DNA of 64,000 nt from Thermoguttaceae bacterium (GCA_017434455.1 JAFRFG010000036.1:124001-188000), one strand, 5' to 3'; shown: positions 24,965 through 34,614, counted from the first letter of the stretch. Notes: generated by a model not told the origin, from the letters alone. A program made the numbers and translations.

Positions 24965-27634
24965 TTAGCGGCGGTCGGTCCTCACGGTGTTGATTCTGCG
25001 GCGAATCCCCACGGCGATCCCAATGATCAGCGGCAAGATCGGAGGAAGGAGAACCGCCAGCAGTTTATATCGCCCCTGAATCGTCCGAATGGTCTCGGCC
25101 AGACGGCGCTGGGTCTCGGCCGCTTTTCGGTCATACTCCTTCTTTTTATCATCGTGCAGCATATTCAACCGCCGCTGCATCGACTGCATTTCCGACTGCA
25201 GCTCGGGGGCCTCCCCCGGATTGTCACGATGAGCGAAATCTTTCCGATTGACCAGCTCGGCGATCCGCTCGTTCATCCGCGTCTCCTCGGCGCGGCACCC
25301 GGCCTCGAACTCCTTCTGGATGGCGATGAGCGACTCCGAGGCCTGCTGCCGGATCCCGCCGGTCGCGTCCTCCAGCGCCTCCAGCCGGCGATGGCGTGTC
25401 CGCCGGCTCCGAATGGCGATCAGCCCGTCGTCACCGATCAAACGGTCCACCGCGTTTAACAGGAATGTCACATTGTCAAAATCCAGCGCCATCCCGCGAT
25501 CCGCGTCGGTCCCCGTCTCGCGCAGGGCGAAAAACCCCCCGGTCATCATATCGAGGTCGGCGACTAAAACAGTGTTCAGTTCCGGGGGAGTTTCTTCCTC
25601 TGGACGCTGAAACATCGGCGGTATCTTGCCGGTGATTCGAGCCGCCAAGGTATAGATTCCCGGGTGACTGGTCCGCGTGCGCGCCTGAGAACGGATCCCA
25701 AGCGAGACGATATCGCTGACCGACGCGGTCCCGCCGCCGACGGTCTGAATCCACGGCCGACAGAGTGTCTCGGAGGAACGATCGGGGACGATATAGCCGG
25801 TAAAGGGAAAGAGAAGATGTTCCAGCGACGCGACCGCCGGTTCTTTGGTATCGAATGAGCTGGCAAGCTCTTTATCTTCTTTGCCCTTTTCGTCCCCCGC
25901 GCCGATCACCGCCGGACGGTCGTCCACAAAGACGAACTCGTTCGATAGACCGGAGAGTTTCGGGTACGGGTTGTAATCCCTCCAGACCAGATCGGTTCCG
26001 AACAGGACCCCCAACAAGGACCAGAGGATCCGGATATCCCCCTTCTCGGTGGTGAAACCGGGCATGCCGGGACGCTTCGGAACCGTCGTGCCGGTAAGAA
26101 CATCGGCGACGAACAGCGGCCAGGGATCCTCGAAAATCAAAGTCGGTGTCCCGCGCCGAACCAGGTCGATGAACCGCGTCATCGCCGCCGGCGGCAGCGT
26201 CGACGGCTGAACCGCCAGAAGAAGATCAAACGAGCCGCGGTCGACATCTTCCGAACAATCGATCTGGCTGACCGAATAACGGCGTGACAGTTCCTCGAGG
26301 ATCGGCCAAGGGCCCGAGACCCGGTCGCCGTAGGCGTCGCTGCGGCCGAACAGCGCCGCGTCAGTCATCACGACACCAATACGCTTGCGCGGCCGATCGG
26401 AGACACTCAGCAGTGAGGAAAGAAGCTCGTACTCGGAGGAAAGCCCCCGGTGCATAAAGGGGATCACCGACGTCTTCGGCCCGCTTCGAAAAACCACCGT
26501 CATAAAGACCGGGACCGAACGCGCCTGGCCGCGCTGATCGCAGACAATGGTTTTGGGACGGATATCATAGCGTTTCTCCAGCTGACTGGCCGCCTCGGTA
26601 TTCGGCTCCACCCGTCGGATAGAGAGAAAGCATCGGGAACCGAGACGATCTTTCATCTCCTCCAGGAACGACAAAAGGTCGGTCCGTGTTTTGAGCATCT
26701 CCGGAGGAATCTCGCCGCTGAGGTACGCCTCGATCGTCACCGGCCACTGGGACTGGAACGAGTCGATCGCCTCGATGGTTTCCTTCGAGAGTGTACTGAG
26801 CCGTTCGGCCGACCAGTCGCTGCGCAGATCACAGCGCCGCAGAACACCGGTGAGAATCGCCGCCAGAATCACAAACGACACGAGACGAACGAGGGTATGC
26901 CCCCAAAACAGAACGCTTCCGTGGTCGACGCGGCGGCGCTTGAGCAGGCGATTGGCCGCCCAAAGCCCAAGAGCGGTTACCGAGGCGAAATAAACCAGCG
27001 ACGAGAGGGCGACCGTTCCGCGGCTGAACGGCTCGAACGCCGTCTGAATATCGGCGGCCCGAAGAAAATCGACGATCTTTGGGGGAAAGGGGAGCGCGTC
27101 GGCCCAATGCAGAACGACCAGGGGAACATTCAGCAGAACCCCGGCCAAATAGGCGATCGTCAGCTGGTAAGTGAAGAACGACGCCAGCATCCCGAGGGAT
27201 ATCATCGTCATCCCGAGAAAAAAGTACCCGATGCAGGTAGTCAAAAACAGTCCCGGATCGGGCTTGCCGAGGAACGACAGAACCAGCCAGGCGGCCAGCG
27301 ACGCGAAGGCCAGCGACGCGGCGTAGATTCCGACCGCGGCGGCGAATTTCCCCAGAACGATTCGCCAGCTGGTCAGCGGTGAGGTGAGCAGAAGCTCCTC
27401 GGTGCCAAAGCGCCGCTCATCGGCCCAGATCCCCATCGTGACCGACGGAATAAAGACAAGGAGAATCAGCGGAAAATGACGACTGAGCTGATCGAGGTTC
27501 GCCAGGTTCGAGTTGACGAACTCGTCGGGGAGAAAGGCCGCGCACGAACAGGCCAGGGTAAAGACGCACAGAAAGACGTACCCGGTCGGGTTCAGAAAGT
27601 AGGCGGTGAAGTTTCTCTTAAACAGCGCAAACAT
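24965..27634 (-). CDS. ABC-2 permease fused to a GldG-like auxiliary domain
   Basis: This 889-residue membrane protein joins two usually separate parts. Residues 1-245 hold six membrane helices of a GldF-type ABC-2 permease (FKRNFTAYFLNPTGYVFLC, then a conserved ADERRFGTEELLLTSPL loop). From about 255 a further helix leads into a long periplasmic region of the GldG/ABC-auxiliary type (LSKETIEAIDSFQSQWPVTIEAYLS, TLIFEDPWPLF near 520), ending in a coiled coil (about 775-860) and a last membrane helix. It follows the ATPase gene directly, so the two form one exporter of unknown substrate. ATG 27634 is chosen because MFALFKRNF matches the family start; an upstream TTG overlaps the ATPase stop. 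Confidence 0.85.
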   Translation of the reverse strand: MFALFKRNFTAYFLNPTGYVFLCVFTLACSCAAFLPDEFVNSNLANLDQLSRHFPLILLVFIPSVTMGIWADERRFGTEELLLTSPLTSWRIVLGKFAAAVGIYAASLAFASLAAWLVLSFLGKPDPGLFLTTCIGYFFLGMTMISLGMLASFFTYQLTIAYLAGVLLNVPLVVLHWADALPFPPKIVDFLRAADIQTAFEPFSRGTVALSSLVYFASVTALGLWAANRLLKRRRVDHGSVLFWGHTLVRLVSFVILAAILTGVLRRCDLRSDWSAERLSTLSKETIEAIDSFQSQWPVTIEAYLSGEIPPEMLKTRTDLLSFLEEMKDRLGSRCFLSIRRVEPNTEAASQLEKRYDIRPKTIVCDQRGQARSVPVFMTVVFRSGPKTSVIPFMHRGLSSEYELLSSLLSVSDRPRKRIGVVMTDAALFGRSDAYGDRVSGPWPILEELSRRYSVSQIDCSEDVDRGSFDLLLAVQPSTLPPAAMTRFIDLVRRGTPTLIFEDPWPLFVADVLTGTTVPKRPGMPGFTTEKGDIRILWSLLGVLFGTDLVWRDYNPYPKLSGLSNEFVFVDDRPAVIGAGDEKGKEDKELASSFDTKEPAVASLEHLLFPFTGYIVPDRSSETLCRPWIQTVGGGTASVSDIVSLGIRSQARTRTSHPGIYTLAARITGKIPPMFQRPEEETPPELNTVLVADLDMMTGGFFALRETGTDADRGMALDFDNVTFLLNAVDRLIGDDGLIAIRSRRTRHRRLEALEDATGGIRQQASESLIAIQKEFEAGCRAEETRMNERIAELVNRKDFAHRDNPGEAPELQSEMQSMQRRLNMLHDDKKKEYDRKAAETQRRLAETIRTIQGRYKLLAVLLPPILPLIIGIAVGIRRRINTVRTDRR

Positions 27635-27663
27635 ATCTTTTCTTTGTTGGAGATATCTTCCGT

Positions 27664-28365
27664 TCAATCGGCCGACAGTTCGGTGAATCTCTTCTCGGCC
27701 CGGGCCGTGTCAAACTCTGCCGCCGGCCCGTCAAAGACCAGACACCCCTTGTTGATGAACAGTACGCGCGTCGCCACGGCACTGACTTCCTGAAGAATGT
27801 GGGTGGACAGAAGAATGGTCCGCTCTCGGCCGATGCGGCGGATCGTCTCCCGCATCTGAAGAATCTGCCTGGGATCGAGCCCGGTCGTCGGCTCGTCGAG
27901 AATCAGAACCTCGGGCTGATGCAAAAGGACATGGGCCATCCCCACCCGCTGACGATACCCCTTGGAGAGACGGCCGATCGGCTTGCGGCGCACCGGCTCG
28001 AGTGAACACAATTCGATAGCCCGATCGATCGCCTCGGCGCGGCGCGGCCGTTCGATTGAATAAAGACCGGCGAAGAACGACAACATCGACTCGGGGGTCA
28101 TATCGGGATAGAGCGGACCGTTTTCAGGGAGATACCCCAAATGCCGTGCCCCCTCGGTACGATTCGTCGTCATATCGATCCCGGCAATCCGTGCCGTCCC
28201 GCTGGTCGGGGGGATGTAGCCGGTCAGCAGTTTCATCGTCGTGCTCTTTCCCGCGCCGTTCACCCCGAGGAAAGCGACCACCTCCCCGGCCGAAATACGG
28301 AACGACACGTCGGTCACCGCGGCGAAACGGCCGTAGGTCTTCACCAGGTGGTCGGCCTCAATCAT
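27664..28365 (-). CDS. ABC transporter ATP-binding protein (GldA/Nod type)
   Basis: This 233-residue ATPase has Walker A GVNGAGKST near residue 38, the Q-loop region YLPENGPLYPDMT, signature LSKGYRQRV, Walker B VLILDEPTTGLDP and the switch histidine in LLSTHIL. It powers the fused permease encoded 29 bases downstream. The start at 28365 (MIEADHLVKTYG) is typical of the family. Two longer readings exist: ATG 28395, and a GTG at 28431 whose GTGA overlaps the stop of the upstream hydrolase gene and could allow coupled translation. The substrate is not known. Confidence 0.9.
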   Translation of the reverse strand: MIEADHLVKTYGRFAAVTDVSFRISAGEVVAFLGVNGAGKSTTMKLLTGYIPPTSGTARIAGIDMTTNRTEGARHLGYLPENGPLYPDMTPESMLSFFAGLYSIERPRRAEAIDRAIELCSLEPVRRKPIGRLSKGYRQRVGMAHVLLHQPEVLILDEPTTGLDPRQILQMRETIRRIGRERTILLSTHILQEVSAVATRVLFINKGCLVFDGPAAEFDTARAEKRFTELSAD

Positions 28366-28427
28366 CGGCCTGTTTTCGTTCTTGGCTTGGGTCATCAGAG
28401 CAATCGCCGTCGTTTTGTCAATCTTCT

Positions 28428-29186
28428 TCACCAGGAGAAGGGTTCACCGGGCCGCAGTACCACCGGCTCGGCCTCGGTGTATTCCTTCACCGCCTCGGCC
28501 CAGAGCCGCGGATCCTGGGCGATGGGGGCCCATGTACCGTAGTGCGTCGGAATCACCCGTTTCGGGCGCAGTGCGCGGATCGCGTCGAGCGACATCTCCG
28601 GACCGAAGGTGTACCGATCGCCGATGGGGAGGACGGCCAGCTCCAGCCCGAGGGAACCGATGTATTCCATCTCGGAGAACCAACCGGTGTCGCAGGCGAA
28701 ATAAAGATTGCAGCAGTCGGCGGCGCGCTGAGAGAAGGGGACAATCGCGCCGCGGTTCCACGGTGCCTTCGGGATCGAAACAAGGAAACCGCAGGAGTTT
28801 CCCCCCGATGAACCGTCGGGCATCGTCGAACTGTGCAGCGCCGGGGTCATCGTCACATAAATTTCGGAGAGCCCCTCCTCGCCGGAATCGATCTTCAGCG
28901 GGATCGTCCCGCCGATATTCATCGGTTCGGTTCGTGAGACTTTCTTCTGGTTGAACCAGCCGGCCGGTTCGGCCATGGCGATAATCGTCGCGCCGGTTCT
29001 TCGAGCGATATCGACGGCCTGGGCACAGTGGTCGGCGTGGCCGTGTGAGACGAGAAGATAATCGGCCTCGACCTGGTCAAAACGGACCGGAGCCGAGTCG
29101 GGGAGGAAGGGATCGACCACCAATACGCTGTTTCCCAACCGAATCTGCCAGCAGTTATGCCCCAGCCAAGTGAGTTGTTTGTCCAT
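28428..29186 (-). CDS. UPF0173-type metallo-beta-lactamase-fold hydrolase
   Basis: This 252-residue protein has the metal-binding motif HGHADH near residue 49, an early WLGHNCW typical of the UPF0173 branch, a later histidine in TPALHSS, the conserved ACDTGW and PIGDRYTFGPEMS, and a closing THYGTW. The family coordinates two metal ions and hydrolyses ester or amide bonds in substrates that are mostly not known. It lies directly upstream of the ABC ATPase on the same strand and may be transcribed with it. Confidence 0.9.
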   Translation of the reverse strand: MDKQLTWLGHNCWQIRLGNSVLVVDPFLPDSAPVRFDQVEADYLLVSHGHADHCAQAVDIARRTGATIIAMAEPAGWFNQKKVSRTEPMNIGGTIPLKIDSGEEGLSEIYVTMTPALHSSTMPDGSSGGNSCGFLVSIPKAPWNRGAIVPFSQRAADCCNLYFACDTGWFSEMEYIGSLGLELAVLPIGDRYTFGPEMSLDAIRALRPKRVIPTHYGTWAPIAQDPRLWAEAVKEYTEAEPVVLRPGEPFSW

Positions 29187-29249
29187 TGTTCACTGACCTT
29201 CTGTTTAAGTTTTTAATATGGTCTTGTTTGTTCGTGTCACGTTCGATTA

Positions 29250-31007
29250 TTATCTGAACTGCCCCGCCTCAATGACCTGAAACGGGTCGCCCTGCATCGG
29301 CGCCTCGCCTGCGTCGTCCTGGGGGAATTCCACCTCCTGATCCGAGAAGTCCCCCTGGGGGAGGAGATTCGACAGAACATCTTCGGTCGACGGCTCGGAA
29401 GAGGCCGCACCGGTGATCACCGACATCGAAAACCCGAGGCCATACATCGACAGATCTTTATAGAATACCTGCCTGGCCGGGGATACCGTTCCGTCGGCCA
29501 CCACCTCGGACCGCCGGACCATTCGTGTCCCCGCCAGGTAGCCGACCACCTGGGTACTCCAGACATCGCCGCCCGCGGTAACTTTATCCCATATTTTTTT
29601 CATCGTCTCCAGATCGACCAGCCCTTGGGCATAGATCCAGGCGGCGTGCCGGAAATTCTTCTCCACCGGTCGATCCATGGCGGGCCGGGCGCCGATGATC
29701 CGGTCGATCATCGGCGAGGTCATTCCGGGAATGGCGGCCAAAACCGGCCGGGGGGCGAGATTCACGTTTACCCGCCCGGTGATGACCGTCGAGCGGGCCG
29801 TCGAGACGTAATCGAGATAGGCGAACAGCGAATCGGCCGACGATCGCCGATCGTCGATGGGGGACCGGTAGAGGGTTCCGGCCGCCGGGTCGTCGGCGCT
29901 GGGGACAAAGACCTTCGCGCCGACAATATCTAAGGGGGTCCCCAAAGAGGCGGTCGGTGGAATCGAGTAATCGAGAACCTCGGCGGTCGCTTTTTTCGTC
30001 TGGCCGCCGGCCGACTTATCGGCCGGTCCATACTGACGATAGAGCGTCACAAAGGCGGCGATTTCATCGTTGGTGTAGGCGGCCAGCTCATCGTGGAGGA
30101 ACCGCAAATCCGAACCGTTCAGATCGACGCGCGGCTGCCCCTCGGGATCGACGTCCCGCTCGGCGCTGTAGACCGTCAGCAGTTCCGACCACGGAAGCGG
30201 ATCGGTCCGATTCTTTTCGTCCGTCTTTTCTCCCGGCACCGAGCGCAGTGACCCGATCACTTCTCCCTGCGGCGCGGCGGTGGGGCGGCCATCGGCTTTC
30301 AGGCCAAAACAATACGCCTCGTCGGTCCCATAGAGCTGGTAGCGGGTCACGTCGCGCGCCAGGAGGATCTCTTCCAGGAAGACCGGCACCGCGTTGCGTG
30401 GACTGTACGGCAGACGTTTTCCGGCGTAGTACGAAGCTTCGGCCCCGTGGGGACGGGTCCTTTCGTCGGGATCGATCCAGTCAAGGATCGAATCGGCCAT
30501 CACGTCGGTCATCCCGGGGAGAGCCATCAGCGCCTCGCGGCCGCTGCCGGGGGATTCCAATTCCCACGCCAGGACGGAAGAGAGATTTAGCCGCGAGGAC
30601 TCGTTCACCATCCCGTAGCGAAGCCCCTCGACCGTGTCGCGTGTGAACTTAGGCGCCAAAAAGGTAAACCGGGGTTCCCCCGATTCCAACCCTCCCTCGC
30701 TTTGCTCGGGAACCACCGGCACGGCGCGGAAGAGGCGGGGATTGTCATAGACGCCGCCAAGGCGCTGGCGTTCTTTGTCACTAAGTCCGGCAAGGACACG
30801 CAGCAAGGTCGCTCCCGACTGATTCGCCGAGACGGTCTTCAGTTCACCGAGCCGTTTGGCCGTCGTGCGCCGCTCGATCTTCATCAGCCCCAAAAGGGCG
30901 GCGGCACCGAGGGTCAGCACGGCGATGATGATCGTCACCACGAACATCGCGATTCCCCGCTCTTTCCGGCGGCTCGGCGCAATCGGTCCGAAGGGTACCC
31001 TTCTCAT
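29250..31007 (-). CDS. gspK: Type II secretion minor pseudopilin GspK-like protein
   Basis: This 585-residue protein begins with a short basic leader and the hydrophobic stretch RRKERGIAMFVVTIIIAVLTL, the class III signal/transmembrane pattern of pseudopilins, with the cleavage glycine just before IAMF. The mature part carries GspK hallmarks: GMVNESSRLNLSSVL, ALPGMTDVMADSILDWIDPDE (near 165) and the second helix-hairpin NVNLAPRPVLAAIPGMTSPMIDRII near 425. In other bacteria GspK sits at the pseudopilus tip with GspI and GspJ. It is longer than usual (about 320 residues). Its ATG overlaps the lgt stop by four bases (ATGA). No other gsp gene is in the window. Confidence 0.82.
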   Translation of the reverse strand: MRRVPFGPIAPSRRKERGIAMFVVTIIIAVLTLGAAALLGLMKIERRTTAKRLGELKTVSANQSGATLLRVLAGLSDKERQRLGGVYDNPRLFRAVPVVPEQSEGGLESGEPRFTFLAPKFTRDTVEGLRYGMVNESSRLNLSSVLAWELESPGSGREALMALPGMTDVMADSILDWIDPDERTRPHGAEASYYAGKRLPYSPRNAVPVFLEEILLARDVTRYQLYGTDEAYCFGLKADGRPTAAPQGEVIGSLRSVPGEKTDEKNRTDPLPWSELLTVYSAERDVDPEGQPRVDLNGSDLRFLHDELAAYTNDEIAAFVTLYRQYGPADKSAGGQTKKATAEVLDYSIPPTASLGTPLDIVGAKVFVPSADDPAAGTLYRSPIDDRRSSADSLFAYLDYVSTARSTVITGRVNVNLAPRPVLAAIPGMTSPMIDRIIGARPAMDRPVEKNFRHAAWIYAQGLVDLETMKKIWDKVTAGGDVWSTQVVGYLAGTRMVRRSEVVADGTVSPARQVFYKDLSMYGLGFSMSVITGAASSEPSTEDVLSNLLPQGDFSDQEVEFPQDDAGEAPMQGDPFQVIEAGQFR

Positions 31008-32530
31008 GATCCATCGGTCCGGGACGCGTTCCCCGGGGAAACAGAGGGCTCACCCGCCGCGCGGCGGGAGTAGATCAACAGTCCAATGGCGATCACCAGC
31101 ATCACCACCGAAACGCACTGCGAGACCGAAAGCCCCGTCCCACAGAACGACAGCTCGTCGGTGCGGACCAGCTCCAAACAGAAACGCGTCAGCGCGTAGA
31201 GGATCAACATCCAGGCGAAGAGTACCCCCGGGCGATGGCACCACCGTGAAAGCAAGAGCAATATCACAAACAGCGCCAGCGCGCTAACGCTGCTGTACAG
31301 CTGCGTCGGATGGACCGGAAGAACCGTGTACGGCCCGGCGTGAAACGCCAAACGGACAAAACGAGAATCGTTCTGTTTCGCCGAATCGGCATCGGCGGCA
31401 TCGGCGGTGTCAGACGGCTTCTCGGCGTTGGACGGCTTCTCGGCGTCGGACGGTTTCTCGGCGTTGGGGTCCTCGACATCGAAGATCACCACCGGAGAGC
31501 TCGACAGGGAACCCGATTCGTAGAGCATAAACCGGAAGAGGTCGTCGTTGCATCGGATCGGGAAGGTAGCCGCCTGCTCAATCTGTTGATCGCTCGGACG
31601 CGGCTCTTCCCGGCCCTCGGCCGGTATCAGGCCGACACGCAGCACCGTCATCCCCGGAACCAAACCCGCTTTGGCGGCTTCGCTGTCCGGGACGACCGAG
31701 GCGATTCGAACCGGACCGGGAATATCGCCTCGCAGCCGCGGGTATGCCTTTTTAATCGAAAAAATAGAACCCTTGGCCTCGGCGTGCTGTGAGGGTTCCT
31801 CTAGGATGAACCCTCCCAGCGGCGCGAGGCCGTTTTCCATCTGAGCGAAGTGCGCCGGCGAGGCGACGGGAAAGTGAACCCCGACGGGGCAGTCGCACGG
31901 TCCGCCAAAACAGCAGCCGTTCATAAAACAGCCGAGCCGCCCCAAAGCGATCCCGAGCATCAAAGCGGGAGCAAAAACATCGAGTGTCTGTAAGATGGGG
32001 AGCTTTTTCTTTTTCAGGTAGACGTAACTGCCGACAATGCCGCCAATGATTCCGCCGTAGACGACCAAACCTCCCTTGGTCAGGTCGATCGCGCGAATCA
32101 CCGTATGGATGAGCGTGTCCGATCGGATTTGATCCCAATACTCCAGAAGATAGAAGATCCGGGCGCCGATCAGGCCGCAGACCACCTGGACGACGATGAT
32201 CGGAAGGAGATGTTCAGGGGATAAACCCTGTTTTTTTCCCCGAGCTACCACCACCAGCGAGGCGGCGACGATGGCCAGCATCAAGAACAGACCATACCCT
32301 CGGATCGGAAATCCCTCGGCGTCCCCCACCACCGGCGCCACCCAGGCGACCAGCGCCGCGGCCACCGCGCCGAGAAGCAGATCGCTTAACAGATCCTCCT
32401 TCCGGCCGGCCAGTACCGAACGCAGCGACATCACGACGGTCACCGCGACAATTCCCCAAAAGAGGAGTCCAAACCCAAACAGCGGGATACCGAACAGCTC
32501 GGGGGGAATGTGGAACAGGGTAGGACGCAT
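31004..32530 (-). CDS. lgt: Prolipoprotein diacylglyceryl transferase with a PDZ-like insertion
   Basis: This 508-residue membrane enzyme moves diacylglycerol from phosphatidylglycerol to the lipobox cysteine of prolipoproteins; several such lipoproteins are encoded nearby. The Lgt core is clear: GGLVVYGGIIGG, the conserved GRLGCFMNGCCFGGP (about 184-198), and HPTQLYSSV with the essential histidine region after position 390. Between these, about 200 extra residues include a PDZ-like stretch (VRIASVVPDSEAAKAGLVPGM) and a repeated AEKPSD low-complexity part. Escherichia coli Lgt has 291 residues and no such insert. GGAGGAA before ATG 32530 decides the start. The gene lies between panC and gspK in a minus-strand run. 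Confidence 0.9.
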   Translation of the reverse strand: MRPTLFHIPPELFGIPLFGFGLLFWGIVAVTVVMSLRSVLAGRKEDLLSDLLLGAVAAALVAWVAPVVGDAEGFPIRGYGLFLMLAIVAASLVVVARGKKQGLSPEHLLPIIVVQVVCGLIGARIFYLLEYWDQIRSDTLIHTVIRAIDLTKGGLVVYGGIIGGIVGSYVYLKKKKLPILQTLDVFAPALMLGIALGRLGCFMNGCCFGGPCDCPVGVHFPVASPAHFAQMENGLAPLGGFILEEPSQHAEAKGSIFSIKKAYPRLRGDIPGPVRIASVVPDSEAAKAGLVPGMTVLRVGLIPAEGREEPRPSDQQIEQAATFPIRCNDDLFRFMLYESGSLSSSPVVIFDVEDPNAEKPSDAEKPSNAEKPSDTADAADADSAKQNDSRFVRLAFHAGPYTVLPVHPTQLYSSVSALALFVILLLLSRWCHRPGVLFAWMLILYALTRFCLELVRTDELSFCGTGLSVSQCVSVVMLVIAIGLLIYSRRAAGEPSVSPGNASRTDGS

Positions 32531-32552
32531 AGAAGTTCCTCCGGGGGTCTTC

Positions 32553-33422
32553 CTAACGCTTCGGAGTAATAACGCGGTTATCAATCAGTCGTGTCGAGCC
32601 GATACGAGCCGCCAAAAGAATCACCACATTCCCCGCCACGCGTTCCATCTCGGTGAGGGTATCGGGGTCGGCAACGACGACGTAATCGACCGACGCGCCC
32701 TCGATCTGTTCGATCTTTTGGCGAATATCGGCGCAGATGACCGCGGTGTCGCGCACCCCCGCGGCGATTTGCTTTTCGGCCTGCGTCAGCGAGCGGCTCA
32801 GTACCAGGGCGTCTTGCCGCTCTTTCTCGGAGAGATAGCGGTTTCGGCTGCTCATCGCGATACCGTCCGGCTCGCGAATGATCGGACAGGAGACGATCTT
32901 GATCGGGACATTGAGATCGTCCACCATTTTTTTCACCACGGCGATCTGCTGAAAATCTTTCTGCCCAAAGTAGGCGCGATCGGCACGCGTCAGATTGAAG
33001 AGCTTCAGCACCACCGTCGCCACGCCGTCAAAGTGAGTGGGGCGGAATTTTCCTTCGAGAACCGCGGTAACCCCGCCAATATGAACATTGGCGTCGAACC
33101 CCTTCGGATACATCGCCTCGGGACTTGGGGCAAAGACGATGTCGGCCCCGCCGATTTCGGCGAGCTTCTCGATATCGTCGGGGAGGGTCCTCGGATATTT
33201 CTCGTAATCCTCCCCCGGCGCGAATTGTGTCGGGTTTACAAAGATCGAGACGACGGTCACATCGTTCTCCTCTTTGGACGCTAAGACTAGACTTAAATGG
33301 CCGTAGTGGAGGGCTCCCATCGTCGGGACAAGCCCAATCGACTTGTTTTCGGCGCGAAGGGCGCCGATCCGCTCTTGGAGCGCGGCCGGGTTGGTGATAA
33401 TTTCGGGTTGGATCGTATCCAT
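32553..33422 (-). CDS. panC: Pantothenate synthetase
   Basis: This 289-residue enzyme joins pantoate and beta-alanine using ATP, the last step of pantothenate (vitamin B5) synthesis. It has the nucleotide motif VPTMGALHYGHLSLV, the pantoate-binding FVNPTQF, GQKDFQQ and the SRNRYLS motif that replaces KMSKS. AGGA nine bases before ATG 33422 decides the start; the frame is open further upstream without conserved sequence. No panB or panD is in the window. Confidence 0.96.
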   Translation of the reverse strand: MDTIQPEIITNPAALQERIGALRAENKSIGLVPTMGALHYGHLSLVLASKEENDVTVVSIFVNPTQFAPGEDYEKYPRTLPDDIEKLAEIGGADIVFAPSPEAMYPKGFDANVHIGGVTAVLEGKFRPTHFDGVATVVLKLFNLTRADRAYFGQKDFQQIAVVKKMVDDLNVPIKIVSCPIIREPDGIAMSSRNRYLSEKERQDALVLSRSLTQAEKQIAAGVRDTAVICADIRQKIEQIEGASVDYVVVADPDTLTEMERVAGNVVILLAARIGSTRLIDNRVITPKR

Positions 33423-33562
33423 GAGGCGGTTCCTGCTTGAGGCGCGCGGCAAGAAGCCGGCGCGCGTATCCTGGCGCGGGGAGAGCGAAAAACTCTCCCA
33501 CCTGCCGTATTGTACCGGTCTTCACTAATTCCGGGAAGAGAAATTTCTCCTGCGGCAAGGCG

Positions 33563-34423
33563 TTACCGGTAGAAGCTTCGAACCCGCTTGAGGGCCTGGA
33601 CGCCGCGCAGCTGAAGAACTTCGTTCACACAGCAAATCGCCGGGTCGTCATCGCTCAGAAGCCGATAGTTTCTTTTCACCGAGCCAATGACATAGTCGAG
33701 TCCCAGCGGCATCGCCAGGGTGAGAAAAGCGCTCTCCAGCGGGCTTTTGACCGGGGAACCGTCCACTTTCCGCTTCGGCGGGAGCATCACCGTGAAGTTG
33801 CTCAGACCGACGGAGGCGTGAACCCCGCTCATCTCGGGGTTATTATGGATCTTTTCGAGAGTCGCTAAGAGGCGGGGAAGATTCCCCTCGGTATCGGAAG
33901 CCAGCGGCGCGATCCCCGCGTCGAAGAAGATATCGTCGTTCGGAATCCCGCGTGATTTGGCCAGCTCGAAGAGCTGAAGCGCCGCTTCATACGTTTCTTC
34001 GGCGCTGTGGCACGGCCCGCCGGAACCATCGGGAAGACGCCGCTCGGAAACCAGCAGAATAGGGCGGAAGGGGACACGGTCGTAGAGCTCAAACATCTCC
34101 ACCCTCAAGGGGGAGATGGAGTTGAGGATCGGTTTGCCTCGGCCGGGGTCACAGGCAAGCAGCCCCGCTTCGGCCAATTCCGGGTCGGGGGTATCGATCG
34201 AAAGGGGAAGAGGGCTTCGGCGCTGAACCACCTCGACAGCGCGGCGCATCACATCGGCCGAGTAGCTGCCGACGTTAACATCGATCACCGAAGCACCGTT
34301 TTCCGACTGGAAATGGGCCAGTTCACCAATCGCGTCAAAATCTTCCGCCTCATAGAGCTGATGGGTCGAGGGAACCGAGTCATTGATCGATTCACCGATG
34401 ATCCGAAGAGCGTCAATCGCCAT
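33563..34423 (-). CDS. Pterin-binding (DHPS/methyltetrahydrofolate-type) protein
   Basis: This 286-residue TIM barrel begins RIIGESINDSVPSTHQLYEAEDF, followed by GASVIDVNVGSYSADV and PLPLSIDTPDPELAEAGLLA. These are the pterin-binding signatures of dihydropteroate synthase and of the methyltetrahydrofolate-binding domains of MetH and AcsE. KPILNSISPLRVEMFELY and DDIFFDAGIAPLASDTEGN follow the same plan. DHPS usually has a different first loop, so a methyl-folate-binding methyltransferase-like role is more likely, but no corrinoid partner is visible nearby. AAGGA precedes the ATG. Confidence 0.82.
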   Translation of the reverse strand: MAIDALRIIGESINDSVPSTHQLYEAEDFDAIGELAHFQSENGASVIDVNVGSYSADVMRRAVEVVQRRSPLPLSIDTPDPELAEAGLLACDPGRGKPILNSISPLRVEMFELYDRVPFRPILLVSERRLPDGSGGPCHSAEETYEAALQLFELAKSRGIPNDDIFFDAGIAPLASDTEGNLPRLLATLEKIHNNPEMSGVHASVGLSNFTVMLPPKRKVDGSPVKSPLESAFLTLAMPLGLDYVIGSVKRNYRLLSDDDPAICCVNEVLQLRGVQALKRVRSFYR

Positions 34424-34486
34424 AAGTATTCCTTTCCTTGATAGATACCGCTGTGAACAAAGGGGCCGGCTGCCCCCTCTTCCTAG

Positions 34487-34515
34487 AATGTAAAGAGTAT
34501 TTGTGTTCTTTCAAT
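34487..34515 (-). promoter_or_regulatory. Promoter of the pterin-binding protein gene
   Basis: On the minus strand TTGAAA (34515-34510), 17 bases, TACATT (34492-34487). The implied leader is about 55 bases. It lies next to the terminator of the upstream gene. Confidence 0.45.
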
Positions 34516-34523
34516 AGTGACCA

Positions 34524-34560
34524 AAAAAAAAGACCATCCGCGCGAGCGGGTGGTCTTTTA
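34524..34560 (-). terminator. Strong terminator of the Cys-rich protein gene (bidirectional in form)
   Basis: Stem GACCATCCGC (34533-34542) / GCGGGTGGTC (34547-34556) with loop GCGA and one G-T pair. On the minus strand nine T follow (34524-34532); on the plus strand four T follow. Confidence 0.85.
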
Positions 34561-34614
34561 ATCTGTTAGCCCAGGGAGACCTCAATCAACGATACCGAAT
34601 GAGGTTTTAAGGGC

